NCBI GenBank assembly: GCA_026987115.1
Contig: JALSNF010000045.1
Span: forward strand, 1 to 64,000
Length of the DNA: 64,000 bases
Origin: Desulfurobacteriaceae bacterium
Lineage (GTDB): Bacteria; Aquificota; Aquificia; Desulfurobacteriales; Desulfurobacteriaceae
Direction: 5' to 3'
A program made the translations under genes and the position numbers. This document shows positions 7,492-15,955 of the stretch, piece after piece. The notes below the pieces were generated by a model. The model was not told the DNA's origin. It saw only the letters and a program-made list of their open reading frames with translations, and did not search any database. How positions within the stretch are numbered: position 1 is the stretch's first letter; every line of letters begins with the position of its first letter.

Positions 7492-9998
7492 AAAGGGTTT
7501 ACCTATTTGACGGAACAGGCCTTGCATACAGGGCTTTTTACGGCATAAAAAAGGACCTCTCCACAACGGAAGGTTTCCCCACAAAGGCTATTTTCGGCTT
7601 TATAAGGATTTTCCTTAAACTGTACAAGAAATTTAAACCTCAGTATGCAGCGGTAGCCTTTGACGTAGGGAAGAAGACTTTTAGAAACGAAATCTCTTCA
7701 GCTTACAAGGCAAATAGAAAGCCAACTCCAGACAAGTTTAAAGTCCAAATTCCTATGATTAAGGAGTTTTTAAAGTGCTTTGGAGTTAAAGTCTTAGAGG
7801 CCGAAGGCTACGAGGCAGACGATGTCCTTGCAACTTTAGCGAAAGAGCTTGCAAAAGGAGATTACGAAGTATTCATAATAACTTCAGACAAGGACATAAG
7901 GCAAGTTATTAATGAAAAGGTTAAAGTGATTTCTATTTCCCCCCAAACTGGCAAGGAGGAACTCTACGACCTAGAAAGGTTTTTAAGAGATTACGGGGTG
8001 GAACCGTCAAAGCTACCGGAAGTATTCGGTCTTTCGGGAGATTCAACGGACAACATACCGGGAGTCCCAGGAATAGGGGAGAAAACGGCAGCAAAGCTAA
8101 TTAAGGAATTTGGGAGTCTGGAAGGAATTTACGAGAACCTCTCTAAGCTAACCCTTAAAAAAAGGGAACTCTTGGAAAAGCACAAAGAGCAAGCTTTCTT
8201 AAGTAGGGAGCTTGCAAAGGTTAACTATCAAGTTCCTATAAAAGTTAAACCGGAAGACTTAAAGGTAAGAGAGCCTGACGGTAAGTGTTTAGGGGAGCTT
8301 TTAACAAAGCTTGAAATGAGAAGCACTGCCCAAGAGATAAAGAAGATTTTCCCAAAACTTAGATTTTCTACAGGCTCTTTAAAGGAAGGGAAAGAAGTAA
8401 GCCTAAAAGAGATAAAGGAGCTCCTTTCTCCCAAAAGCCTCTTCTCTTTTCAAGAAGCCGCCCTTGTTCTAACAGAAAAGGGAGCAGTTGTAGCAACTCA
8501 AGGGTGTTTTTCATTAGTTGAGGAGAAAAAGGCAAAAGAGCTCCTAAAGGGAGCCAAAGAAGTTTTTACCTTCAACGCTAAAGAGGTTTACCACAGACTC
8601 GGAAGGAAAGCTAAAGAGCTCCCCCTCTTTGACATATCCCTTGCTTACTACTTAATAAATCCCCTTTTAAAGAACTACTCCTACGAGAACCTAATAAAAG
8701 AGTTCCTAAAGAGCGTAGAAATTGAAAAACCGGAAAGGTTTTCCCACTACGCAGTAAACTTTGGAAGAGAAGTAAAGGAAAGGCTAAAGAAAGAGAACCT
8801 CCTTAAGCTCTACCAAGAAGTAGAATTTCCCCTCTCTTACATCCTCTTTGAAATGGAAGAAAGGGGAGTTCCCATAGACAGAGAGCACCTTGAAAGGATA
8901 GGAAAAGAGCTCTCAGAGAAGCTAAAGGAGATAGAGGAAGAGATATTCAAGATTGCCGGATACAGGTTCAACATTAACTCAACAAAACAGCTTTCAAAGC
9001 TCCTATTTGAAGAGTTGGGATTAAAACCGCTAAAGAAGACAAAGTCTGGCTACTCAACAGACGTTGAAACATTGACCACCTTGGCACTTGAGGGACACAA
9101 AATTGCAAAACTCCTCTTAGAGTACAGGAAAACTTCAAAGCTAAAAAGCACCTACATAGACGGACTCCTTAAACACCTAGAGGAAAACGGAAGAGTTCAC
9201 ACAAAGTTCCTTCAAACCTCAACTGCAACTGGGAGACTCTCGTCAATTGAGCCTAACCTCCAAAACCTACCAACGGGAGACCCTCTGTCAGAGAAAATAA
9301 GACAGGCAGTAAGAGCAGAAGAAGGTTTCACTTTAGTGTGGGCAGACTATTCCCAAATAGAGCTTAGAATACTGGCCCACCTGAGCCAAGATGAAAAGCT
9401 GATAGAGGCTTTTAAAGAGGGAAGGGACATCCACTCAGAAACGGCAAAGCACCTTTTTAAAGCTAAAGAAGTGAGCGAGGAAATGAGAAGAGTGGCAAAA
9501 ACCGTAAACTTCGGGATAATCTACGGAATGAGCCCCCACGGCCTTTCAGAGAGGTTAGGGATACCTTTTCAGGAAGCACAGGAGTTTATAGACAAGTACT
9601 TTAAGACTTTCCCGAAGGTAAAGGAATTTATAGAAGAGACTATAAAAGAAGCGTACGAAAAAGGGTATGTAGTAAGTCTTTTTGGGAGGAGAAGACCTTT
9701 ACCGGAGCTTAAAGACAGGAACTACCACGTTAGGAGTTTTGGAGAGAGGGCAGCAGTTAACGCAGTAATTCAGGGAAGCGCTGCCGACATAATGAAGTTA
9801 GCTATGGTAAACCTAAGTAGAGAGCTTGCCAAATTTGAAGCCTACATGCTCCTGCAGGTTCACGACGAGATAGTAATTGAAACAAGAGATAAGACAACAG
9901 AGCAGGTTAAAGAGAGAGTTAAAGAAACAATGGAGAATGCCGTTAAGCTGTCAGTTCCCCTTGAAGTAAAGGTTGAAGCAGGGAAAAGGTGGAGTTAA
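7488..9998 (+). CDS. polA: DNA polymerase I (probably no proofreading)
   Basis: 836 residues. The N-terminal 5'-3' flap exonuclease domain (about 1-290) has the conserved Asp cluster (EADDVLA, TSDKD, GDSTDNIPG). The middle 3'-5' exonuclease-like domain (about 300-430) lacks the catalytic D-x-E motif: the segment there reads FSFQEAALVLTEKGAV. The family A polymerase domain has DYSQIELRILAHLS near 619, RRVAKTVNFGIIYGMS near 665-680 and LQVHDEIV near 790. It fills gaps and removes primers in repair and replication. Loss of the exonuclease residues resembles Taq polymerase. GTG start at 7488 overlaps the murC stop, indicating translational coupling. Confidence 0.96.
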   Translation: MKRVYLFDGTGLAYRAFYGIKKDLSTTEGFPTKAIFGFIRIFLKLYKKFKPQYAAVAFDVGKKTFRNEISSAYKANRKPTPDKFKVQIPMIKEFLKCFGVKVLEAEGYEADDVLATLAKELAKGDYEVFIITSDKDIRQVINEKVKVISISPQTGKEELYDLERFLRDYGVEPSKLPEVFGLSGDSTDNIPGVPGIGEKTAAKLIKEFGSLEGIYENLSKLTLKKRELLEKHKEQAFLSRELAKVNYQVPIKVKPEDLKVREPDGKCLGELLTKLEMRSTAQEIKKIFPKLRFSTGSLKEGKEVSLKEIKELLSPKSLFSFQEAALVLTEKGAVVATQGCFSLVEEKKAKELLKGAKEVFTFNAKEVYHRLGRKAKELPLFDISLAYYLINPLLKNYSYENLIKEFLKSVEIEKPERFSHYAVNFGREVKERLKKENLLKLYQEVEFPLSYILFEMEERGVPIDREHLERIGKELSEKLKEIEEEIFKIAGYRFNINSTKQLSKLLFEELGLKPLKKTKSGYSTDVETLTTLALEGHKIAKLLLEYRKTSKLKSTYIDGLLKHLEENGRVHTKFLQTSTATGRLSSIEPNLQNLPTGDPLSEKIRQAVRAEEGFTLVWADYSQIELRILAHLSQDEKLIEAFKEGRDIHSETAKHLFKAKEVSEEMRRVAKTVNFGIIYGMSPHGLSERLGIPFQEAQEFIDKYFKTFPKVKEFIEETIKEAYEKGYVVSLFGRRRPLPELKDRNYHVRSFGERAAVNAVIQGSAADIMKLAMVNLSRELAKFEAYMLLQVHDEIVIETRDKTTEQVKERVKETMENAVKLSVPLEVKVEAGKRWS

Positions 9999-10297
9999 AA
10001 GAGAGAGTAAATAGCTTCTTTTAATGTAGAAAAGCTCTCCTTTACCACTTCTATTCCAAGCTCTTTAAATGCCGATTCTGATAAGGGTTTAACTTGAGGG
10101 TAAACTACTTTGTTCACCCCGTAGGAAAGGAGAACTTGAGCCAGCTCACTGTCCTCACGAGCCCTGTTTTCATAGATGGAAACTTCAACTTCCCCCTCCT
10201 TAAAGGATAAAAGAGCAAGTAAGGGAGCTCCCTTAAAGTAGGGAAGAACTGGAGAGTCTAAACCTCTATCCTCTGAAAGGGCCAAAGCTATCCTCAT
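9995..10297 (-). CDS. Dinitrogenase Fe-Mo cofactor (NifX/NifB C-terminal) family protein
   Basis: 100 residues covering one small domain of the NifX/NafY/NifB C-terminal superfamily (RNase H-like fold). It starts MRIALALSEDRGLDSPVLPYF and has the typical E(N)R pattern after a short strand (YENRAREDSELAQ), then a helix-rich end. Members bind metal clusters or act as carriers. In organisms without nitrogenase their role is unclear; no nif gene is present here. It is convergent with polA, overlapping by 4 bases at the stops. Molybdate genes lie nearby but on the other strand, so a shared role is only a possibility. Confidence 0.7.
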   Translation of the reverse strand: MRIALALSEDRGLDSPVLPYFKGAPLLALLSFKEGEVEVSIYENRAREDSELAQVLLSYGVNKVVYPQVKPLSESAFKELGIEVVKESFSTLKEAIYSLF

Positions 10298-10326
10298 CTT
10301 CTAAACCTCCTTATAATTGTTTAACC

Positions 10327-10992
10327 ATGAAGTGGCCAAGATGGGAAAACTTAAGTGAGATTTTACCTAAAGGGATTGAGAGGTTCTGCAACTTCTTCTT
10401 TGAAAGGGAAGAGATACTTAAAGAAATTGAGAGCTATGCCCAAAAAGAGAAAGTGCCGATTCTCCTACCCTCAAGTGCCCAACTGCTCAGGTTAATAACT
10501 TCCGTAAAAAGACCTCAAAAAGTCCTTGAAATAGGGACCGGAATAGGATACAGCACGCTACACATCTTTTTCGGCTACAAAGGTGCCAAGATAAAAACAG
10601 TTGATACAAACGAAAAGAGACTAGAAAAGGCAAAGGAGTTCTTTAAAAAGGCAGGAGCTCAAGTAGAAACAGTTAACTTTGACGGGATTGACCTTATCAG
10701 GGAAGAACTCTCAAGGGGAAACAGATACGACCTAATATTTATAGACTCTGCGAAAGGAGAATACCCTTTCTTTCACTACAAAGTTCAAGCCCTTTTAAGA
10801 AGGGGAGGAGTGGCCGTTTTTGACAACGTTCTTTTTAGGGGATATGTAGCAGGAAAAGAATTTGACGGTAAGTACGAAAGGGGAGTTAAGCTTTTAAGGC
10901 TCTTTTTAAAACAAGTTAAGTGCTACCCAAACTTTAAGGAGTACTTAATTCCAATAGGGGACGGACTTTTAGTTTTAGAGAATTTAGTATAA
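10327..10992 (+). CDS. Class I SAM-dependent O-methyltransferase
   Basis: 221 residues. The SAM-binding motif LEIGTGIGYSTLH is at about residue 68, an acidic post-II residue follows at KTVDTNEKR, and YDLIFIDSAKGEYPFF and GGVAVFDNVLF correspond to the metal-binding and late motifs of the caffeoyl-CoA/catechol O-methyltransferase (YrrM) family. The substrate cannot be read from sequence; bacterial members include tRNA hydroxyuridine methyltransferase TrmR as well as small-molecule enzymes. It is divergent from the NifX-like gene across 29 bp. Its last codons overlap the -10 box of the mod operon. Confidence 0.85.
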   Translation: MKWPRWENLSEILPKGIERFCNFFFEREEILKEIESYAQKEKVPILLPSSAQLLRLITSVKRPQKVLEIGTGIGYSTLHIFFGYKGAKIKTVDTNEKRLEKAKEFFKKAGAQVETVNFDGIDLIREELSRGNRYDLIFIDSAKGEYPFFHYKVQALLRRGGVAVFDNVLFRGYVAGKEFDGKYERGVKLLRLFLKQVKCYPNFKEYLIPIGDGLLVLENLV

Positions 10993-10993
10993 T
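10988..10993 (+). promoter_or_regulatory. -10 box of the mod/moe operon
   Basis: TATAAT at 10988-10993 is a perfect -10 hexamer. Initiation 7 bases downstream would fall at about 11000, exactly where the first aptamer stem begins, which supports it. No good -35 hexamer is visible at 16-18 bp upstream. Confidence 0.55.
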
Positions 10994-11000
10994 TTAAGTT

Positions 11001-11102
11001 AGGTTCCGAGCCTAACTGCCTAAGGGGATGCTTTCCCTACGGAGTTAGGCCGATAGGGTGTGTCTGGAAACGGACACGCCTCCCGAGCTTGGAAAGGAAC
11101 CT
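11001..11102 (+). promoter_or_regulatory. Molybdenum cofactor (Moco) riboswitch aptamer
   Basis: The RNA folds as the Moco motif. The closing stem pairs GGTTCC (11002-11007) with GGAACC (11096-11101). A second stem pairs CCTAACT (11011-11017) with AGTTAGG (11043-11049). A third pairs GTGTCTG (11060-11066) with CGGACAC (11071-11077) around a GAAA tetraloop. The conserved core GGCCGAT and GCCTCCCGAG...GGAAAGGAACC is present. The class senses Moco and is found before molybdate transport and Moco synthesis genes, exactly the context here (modABC, moeA). The presence of the GAAA-capped stem argues for Moco rather than the tungsten form, from memory of the family. Confidence 0.87.
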
Positions 11103-11118
11103 TAAAGGCGAAAATTAA

Positions 11119-11155
11119 GGGTCAGTTCCAGCTCGGGACTGGCCCTTTTCTTTTA
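11119..11155 (+). terminator. Riboswitch-controlled intrinsic terminator
   Basis: An 11-bp stem pairs 11119-11129 with 11135-11145 (with G-U pairs), loop AGCTC, followed by TTTTCTTTTAT. The terminator loop and 3' arm (11126-11138) are also complementary to aptamer bases 11081-11094, with a single bulge. The same strand therefore either helps form the ligand-bound aptamer or pairs as an antiterminator. Ligand binding should free the terminator and switch the operon off, as expected for feedback by Moco. Confidence 0.82.
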
Positions 11156-11159
11156 TAAA

Positions 11160-11204
11160 GCCCGGGCGGCACCTCCCCAACTCCCGGGCCCTCCTAAGGA
11201 GGTG
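11160..11204 (+). promoter_or_regulatory. Hairpin with possible RBS sequestration before modA
   Basis: GCCCGGG (11160-11166) can pair with CCCGGGC (11183-11189). The loop of this hairpin carries CACCTCC (11170-11176), a perfect complement of the modA ribosome-binding site GGAGGTG (11198-11204). This allows two competing folds, one of which hides the RBS. It lies after the terminator, so it would act on translation of read-through transcripts. This is inferred from base pairing only. Confidence 0.45.
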
Positions 11205-11208
11205 AGGA

Positions 11209-11940
11209 ATGAGGCTGACGGTCTTTATTATAACCCTTTTCTTTACAGTATCCGCCTTTTCAAAAGAGTTAACGGTATCGTGTGCAGCAGGAGCTCTAGA
11301 CCTAATAAAGGAAATCGGAAAGAGATACGAGAAGGAAACAGGAGAAAAGATAACCTTTAACTTTTCCTCTTCAGGAAAGCTTGCAAAGCAGATAGAGGCA
11401 GGAGCTCCCGTTGACGTCCTTATATCGGCCTCCCCCTTCTGGAGCTCCTACCTAACGAAAAAAGGGCTCCTTTTAAAGGAAAGCGTTAAACCCATAATGG
11501 AAACAGAGCTCGTAGTGATAGCCCCGAAAGACTCTAACCTAAAGAGCCTCAAAGAGGCAGAAACGATAGCCGTTGGGAACTCCTTTGCTCCCGTAGGCAA
11601 GTACGCACTTGAAAGTCTAAAGAGCCTAAAACTCTACGAAAAGTTAAAAGAAAAGCTCTTGTTTGCTCCAAACGTTAGGGAGCTTACCCTTTGGGTAATT
11701 TCCGGGAACGCAGACGCAGGAATAGTTTACTACTCAACTTACCTAAAGTTTAAAGACAAGTTAAGGTTAATTGAAGTTCTACCCAAAAAGAGCCACGAGC
11801 CCGTATTCTTTACGGCAGGATGCACCAAAAAGAACCCTAAAGAGTGTAAAGAGTTTGAAAGGTTTATCCTTAAACAACCAGAAAGTTTATTTAGGAAATT
11901 TGGCTTTGAGAAGGTAAAATGGAGCTCTCCCCAGAAGTAA
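11209..11940 (+). CDS. modA: Molybdate ABC transporter, periplasmic binding protein
   Basis: 243 residues with a signal peptide (about 1-18, ending SAFS). It is a ModA-type solute-binding protein: an ELTVSCAAGALDLIKEI start, NFSSSGKLAKQIEAGAPVDVLISA, and GNADAGIVYYSTYL near the C-terminal lobe, where conserved Ser/Ala/Tyr residues bind the oxyanion. It captures molybdate (possibly tungstate) in the periplasm and hands it to ModB/ModC. The ATG has a strong GGAGGTGAGG RBS. It is the first gene after the Moco riboswitch and its 3' end overlaps modB by 22 bases. Confidence 0.93.
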   Translation: MRLTVFIITLFFTVSAFSKELTVSCAAGALDLIKEIGKRYEKETGEKITFNFSSSGKLAKQIEAGAPVDVLISASPFWSSYLTKKGLLLKESVKPIMETELVVIAPKDSNLKSLKEAETIAVGNSFAPVGKYALESLKSLKLYEKLKEKLLFAPNVRELTLWVISGNADAGIVYYSTYLKFKDKLRLIEVLPKKSHEPVFFTAGCTKKNPKECKEFERFILKQPESLFRKFGFEKVKWSSPQK

Positions 11941-12596
11941 TCTTCTCAATTAAACTATCCCTTAAAGTCTCCCTTTTGTCAACTCTGTTGGTCTTCCTCT
12001 TAGGCCTACCTCTGGCTTCTCTCCTTTCCTTTAAGGACTTTAAGTTTAAAAACCTCCTAGATGCTGTTATCACACTTCCACTGGTTTTCCCGCCGGTAGT
12101 AACGGGCTACATACTCCTACTGATTTTTGGAAAGAAAGGGATAATAGGAAGTATTCTCTTAAAGCTCTTTAACTTCTCGGTGGTCTTCACTTGGCGCGGA
12201 GCTCTCTTAGCCTCCTTCGTAGCTAGCCTTCCCATCTTCGTAAAGGGTGCAAAAGCCTCCTTAGAAGGAGTAAACAGAGAGCTTATAGAGGTTTCATACA
12301 CCTTAGGCAAAGGCAAGTTAGAAACCTTCTTCAAGGTAATACTTCCCCTTGCAAAAAACGGAATAGTCGCTTCACTGATTTTAAGCTTTGCAAGGGCAAT
12401 GGGAGAGTTTGGAGCCACTTTAATGGTGGCAGGAAACATGCCAATGAGGACAACTACCCTTCCCCTTGAGATTTACAACCTGGTTTCTATGGGAGAAATG
12501 GAAAAGGCAAACCTCCTAACGCTCTTTACGGCAATCTTTTCAGTAGGAGTAATATACACGGTAAACAAGCTCTCAGTTGGAAATAAAAGTGGTTAA
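11919..12596 (+). CDS. modB: Molybdate ABC transporter permease
   Basis: 225 residues with five to six hydrophobic helices and the ABC permease EAA-loop region (VSYTLGKGKLETFFKVILPL) around residues 128-147, followed by AMGEFGATLMVAGN, a strong ModB signature. It forms the inner-membrane channel for molybdate. It overlaps modA at its start and modC at its end, so the three are translationally coupled and controlled by the upstream riboswitch. Confidence 0.93.
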   Translation: MELSPEVIFSIKLSLKVSLLSTLLVFLLGLPLASLLSFKDFKFKNLLDAVITLPLVFPPVVTGYILLLIFGKKGIIGSILLKLFNFSVVFTWRGALLASFVASLPIFVKGAKASLEGVNRELIEVSYTLGKGKLETFFKVILPLAKNGIVASLILSFARAMGEFGATLMVAGNMPMRTTTLPLEIYNLVSMGEMEKANLLTLFTAIFSVGVIYTVNKLSVGNKSG

Positions 12597-13644
12597 AGTG
12601 AAAGTAAAGAAAAAGCTTAAAGGATTTGAACTTAAAGTGGAATTCAGCTCTAAAGGAATGACCACTGCACTGTTTGCTCCTTCAGGCTCAGGTAAAAGCT
12701 TAACACTTAAGGCAATCTCAGGGATATTAACCCCTGACGAAGGCTTCATCTACCTTAAAGAAAGGGCACTTTTTGATTCTGCAAAGGGAATTAATGTTCC
12801 TCCACAGAAGAGGAAAATAGGCTACCTTCCTCAAGAATACGGCCTCTTCCCCCACTTGACGGTCCTTGAAAACGCAAAGTTTGGAGAAAAAAGAAAGGGA
12901 ACGGCGGAAGAAATTTTAAAAAGGCTTAAGGTGTGGGAAATTAAAGACAAGTACCCACACCAGATTTCAGGAGGACAGAAACAGAGAACCGCTTTAGCAA
13001 GAGCTCTGGCCGCTGAGCCTGAACTCCTCCTTTTAGACGAACCCTTCTCTGCCCTTGACAAGAGCTTAAAAGAGGAGCTCTATAAGGAACTTAAAGGGAT
13101 TCAACGGGAGTTTCAAATACCCGTAATAATCGTCTCCCACGACATTGACGAGGTCTTTGAGCTCTCAGACTGGCTCGTAATCATAAAAGAGGGTAAGAGC
13201 TCCCAAGAGGGAGAGCCCCACGAAGTCTTCTTCAACCCTAAAGACCCTGAAACTGCAAACCTCTTAGGTCAAAAAAGCCTCATAGAAGGAGTGGTAAAAG
13301 AAGTTAACCAATTTACGCTCATAAAGCTCCCGTCAGGTAAAACCCTCAAGTGTAGGAAAGGGGAGTTTAAACGGGAAGACAAAGTCTTCATATCAATCCT
13401 TCCCTTTTCGGTTGCCCTTTCCCTTGAAAAGGAGACAAACAAGGTAAAGGTGAAGGTTTTAAGTGTAAAAGAAGGCAGGGAAATAGTAAAAATTACGGGA
13501 ATCTTTGAAGGGAAAGAGATAGAGCTACACTTGCCTAGGTCCTTAAGGCCAAACTTCAACATAGAAGCTGGCAAAGAAGCAACCTTTTACCTAAGTGCAG
13601 AACAAATCCCCGTAATAAGGAGGAACAATGAAGAAGAAAGTTAA
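12577..13644 (+). CDS. modC: Molybdate ABC transporter ATP-binding protein
   Basis: 355 residues, normal for ModC. The Walker A motif APSGSGKS is at about 35-42, signature ISGGQKQR near 130, Walker [13 protein letters not shown] near 150 and the switch His in VSHD near 187. The C-terminal part (about 230-355) is a regulatory domain of the TOBE/Mop kind seen in ModC, which in some members binds molybdate. It powers molybdate import. The TTG start lies inside the end of modB (20-base overlap), typical of this compact operon. Its stop overlaps the next ATG by 17 bases. Confidence 0.92.
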   Translation: MEIKVVKVKVKKKLKGFELKVEFSSKGMTTALFAPSGSGKSLTLKAISGILTPDEGFIYLKERALFDSAKGINVPPQKRKIGYLPQEYGLFPHLTVLENAKFGEKRKGTAEEILKRLKVWEIKDKYPHQISGGQKQRTALARALAAEPELLLLDEPFSALDKSLKEELYKELKGIQREFQIPVIIVSHDIDEVFELSDWLVIIKEGKSSQEGEPHEVFFNPKDPETANLLGQKSLIEGVVKEVNQFTLIKLPSGKTLKCRKGEFKREDKVFISILPFSVALSLEKETNKVKVKVLSVKEGREIVKITGIFEGKEIELHLPRSLRPNFNIEAGKEATFYLSAEQIPVIRRNNEEES

Positions 13645-14650
13645 AGTAGAAGAAGCAGTAGGAATGGTACTAGCTCACGACATCACAGAAGTTGACCTTG
13701 AGAAGAACTTTAAAGGAAGAGCCTTTAAAAAAGGACACATAATAAGGGAAGAGGACATTGAAAAGTTAAAAAAACTGGGCAAAGAGTTCATATACGTTTT
13801 AGAGCTCTCAGAGGAAGAAATCCACGAAGATGAAGCGGCAAAAGTACTTGCAGACGCGTTAATGGGAGAAAACCTCTACAGAGACCCTGAACCCTCAGAA
13901 GGAAAGGTAAACATTTACTCGGAAGTGTTTGGAGTAGTAAAGATAGACGTTGAAAGGCTAATTGAGTTTAACATGGTAGGGGAGCCCTCTTGTCCCACAA
14001 TACACACAAACATGTGGGTTAAACCCGGGCAGAAAGTAGCGGCAGTAAGGATTATCTCACTGACAGCTCCTAAAAAAGAGGTTGAAGAGGCGGTAAAAAT
14101 AGCCCAAGGAGGGATAATAAGGGTAGTTCCTTTTCAAGAAAAAAAAGGAGGAATGATAATAACCGGGAACGAAGTCTATAAAGGTAGAATCAAAGACAAG
14201 TTCTACGATAAACTAAAGCCTAAGCTTGAATTCTTTAAGTGCAAAGTGGAGGAAAAGGTCATCCTGCCAGACCAAGAAGAGAGGATAAGAGAGAAGATAG
14301 AGGAATTTACAGATAAGTACGACATAGTGGTGTTAACCGGCGGAACCTCAGTTGACCCTGACGACGTAACCTACAGAGCAATTAAAAAGGCAGGAGCCGA
14401 GAACTTCATTAGGGGAAACCCCATTCAGCCGGGGAACATGCTTACAATGGGATGGGTAAAAGGCAAACCTGTAGTTGCAGTCCCTGCGGCCGCCCTCTTC
14501 TTTAAGGCCACAGCTTTTGACATATGGCTTCCGCGCCTTTTAATCGGAGACGTAATAACTAAAAGGGAAGTTGCAGAGAAAGCCCACGGAGGGCTTTGCC
14601 ACAACTGTCCAGTTTGCGTTTTCCCAATATGCCCCTTTGGAAGACCTTAA
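13628..14650 (+). CDS. Molybdopterin-binding protein with Cys-rich C-terminus
   Basis: 340 residues. The central to C-terminal part is a MoCF/MogA-type molybdopterin-binding domain: [15 protein letters not shown], then [15 protein letters not shown] and [25 protein letters not shown]. It resembles MoeA but lacks full domain architecture. The last 17 residues carry CHNCPVC and CPFG, a four-cysteine cluster that could bind a metal or Fe-S centre. It sits between modC and moeA in the Moco-riboswitch operon, so it probably acts in Moco insertion, storage or maturation. The exact reaction is not known. AGGAGGAAC precedes the ATG. Confidence 0.8.
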   Translation: MKKKVKVEEAVGMVLAHDITEVDLEKNFKGRAFKKGHIIREEDIEKLKKLGKEFIYVLELSEEEIHEDEAAKVLADALMGENLYRDPEPSEGKVNIYSEVFGVVKIDVERLIEFNMVGEPSCPTIHTNMWVKPGQKVAAVRIISLTAPKKEVEEAVKIAQGGIIRVVPFQEKKGGMIITGNEVYKGRIKDKFYDKLKPKLEFFKCKVEEKVILPDQEERIREKIEEFTDKYDIVVLTGGTSVDPDDVTYRAIKKAGAENFIRGNPIQPGNMLTMGWVKGKPVVAVPAAALFFKATAFDIWLPRLLIGDVITKREVAEKAHGGLCHNCPVCVFPICPFGRP

Positions 14651-14662
14651 AAGGAGGAGAAG

Positions 14663-15862
14663 TTGAAGGTAAAGAGAGAAAAGGCAAAAGAGTTAATATT
14701 TAAAGAGTGCAAAAAAACAGCAACGGAAGTTATAGCTTTAAACCAAGCCTACGGTAGAGTTCTTGCTCAAAACCTTTACTCTCCCGTTGACATCCCGGAA
14801 AGCGACAAGTCTGCAATAGACGGCTTTGCATTTAAGAGCTCTTCTATAAAAGAGCTCCCTGCCAAACTTAAGATAGTAGGAGAAGTTCCGGCCGGGAAAA
14901 AGGAAAGGATGAAAGTTAAGGAAGGAGAGGCAGTTTTCGTAATGACCGGAGGGATAATACCTGAAGGAGCAGACGCAGCAGTTAGAGTTGAAGAGGTTAA
15001 AGTTGAAGGGGACACTCTAATAATTGACTTCCCAGTTGAAAAGGGAGAACTCGTAAACTTTAAAGGAAGCGAGTTAAGAAAAGGAGAAAAAGTACTAGAA
15101 AAAGGGGAAGTTTTAGACTACAGGAAGGTAGGACTTCTGGCAAACTTAGGCGTAGTAAAGGTAAAGGTTTATCAGAGAGTAAAAGTAGGGATAATAGCCA
15201 CTGGAAACGAAGTCCTGGAACCAGAAGAGCCCTTCCAAGAAGGGACAGTGAAGAACTCTAACTTCTACATACTGAAAGGTTTACTTGAAAAGGCAGGTGC
15301 CGAGGTAGTCTATTTAGGAAAAGTTGAAGATAACCTAAAAGAGATAAAGGAGAAGATAGAAGAAGGTTTTTCATCCTGCCAGCTAATAGCCACGACGGGA
15401 GGAGTCTCTAAAGGAAAGTACGACTTTGTAAAAGAAGCTGCTAAGTTAGCAGGAGTTGAGATAGAGTTTACTCAAACAAACATAAGGCCTGGAAGGCCTC
15501 TCCTTTTTGGGAAAAAGGAGGATAAGCTCTTTTTTGGACTGCCCGGCTACCCTGCCGCAATGCTAGTAAACGCTTTGGAATTTTTAGTTCCATCAGTTAG
15601 GAAAATGTGCGGATTTAGGAACTTTGACAATCAATACATTACAGCGGTAGCAGGAGAAAACCTCAAGTCAAGAAAAGGTAGGGTTGACTTTGTCAGAGTT
15701 AACCTTAAGTGGGAAAAGGGTAAAGTTGTTGCTTTAAGTGCAGGGAGTCAGCAGACGTCAAACTACCTAACTGCCGCTCTCTGTCAAGGCTTTGCAATTA
15801 TAGGAGAGGAAAGGGGAACCGTTAAAGAAGGAGAGGTTGTTGAGGTGCTTCTCGTTAGTTAA
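14663..15862 (+). CDS. moeA: Molybdopterin molybdenumtransferase
   Basis: 399 residues, full MoeA length. N-terminal SAIDGFAFK and the MTGGIIPEGADAAVRVEE motif form domains I-II. Domain III has GIIATGNEVLEP near 175 and ATTGGVSKGKYDFVKE near 245, with FFGLPGYPAAMLV after it; the C-terminal domain IV follows. It inserts molybdate into adenylylated molybdopterin to make Moco. A TTG start at 14663 is supported by AAAGGAGGAGAAG just upstream. It is the last gene of the riboswitch-controlled operon, so the end product of the pathway represses its own final enzyme. Confidence 0.93.
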   Translation: MKVKREKAKELIFKECKKTATEVIALNQAYGRVLAQNLYSPVDIPESDKSAIDGFAFKSSSIKELPAKLKIVGEVPAGKKERMKVKEGEAVFVMTGGIIPEGADAAVRVEEVKVEGDTLIIDFPVEKGELVNFKGSELRKGEKVLEKGEVLDYRKVGLLANLGVVKVKVYQRVKVGIIATGNEVLEPEEPFQEGTVKNSNFYILKGLLEKAGAEVVYLGKVEDNLKEIKEKIEEGFSSCQLIATTGGVSKGKYDFVKEAAKLAGVEIEFTQTNIRPGRPLLFGKKEDKLFFGLPGYPAAMLVNALEFLVPSVRKMCGFRNFDNQYITAVAGENLKSRKGRVDFVRVNLKWEKGKVVALSAGSQQTSNYLTAALCQGFAIIGEERGTVKEGEVVEVLLVS

Positions 15863-15885
15863 GATAATTAGGCATTTGTTATCTT
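15861..15885 (+). promoter_or_regulatory. Inverted repeat upstream of the cytochrome promoter
   Basis: AAGATAA (15861-15867) and TTATCTT (15879-15885) are perfect 7-base arms around an 11-base spacer. It sits 9 bases before the -35 box and starts at the moeA stop. It may be a weak terminator for the mod/moe operon (followed by TTTAAAAAA) or an operator for the cytochrome operon. The sequence alone does not decide. Confidence 0.45.
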
Positions 15886-15894
15886 TTAAAAAAC

Positions 15895-15924
15895 TTGACA
15901 GTAAATCAAAATTTATTGTAATAT
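15895..15924 (+). promoter_or_regulatory. Sigma70-type promoter of the porin-cytochrome operon
   Basis: TTGACA at 15895-15900 and TAATAT at 15919-15924, spacer 18 bp. The first possible ATG (15923) overlaps the -10 box, so it cannot be in the transcript. Initiation near 15931 leaves a short leader with GAGAGGG (15944-15950) before a GTG at 15956. Confidence 0.7.
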
Positions 15925-15955
15925 GGCTATTACAGTTTCAGCAGAGAGGGTAAAG

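Noticed and set aside
10988..11208. A tRNA or a small coding gene in the largest intergenic gap
   Set aside because: The gap folds as a Moco riboswitch with terminator; no tRNA cloverleaf or plausible ORF fits.
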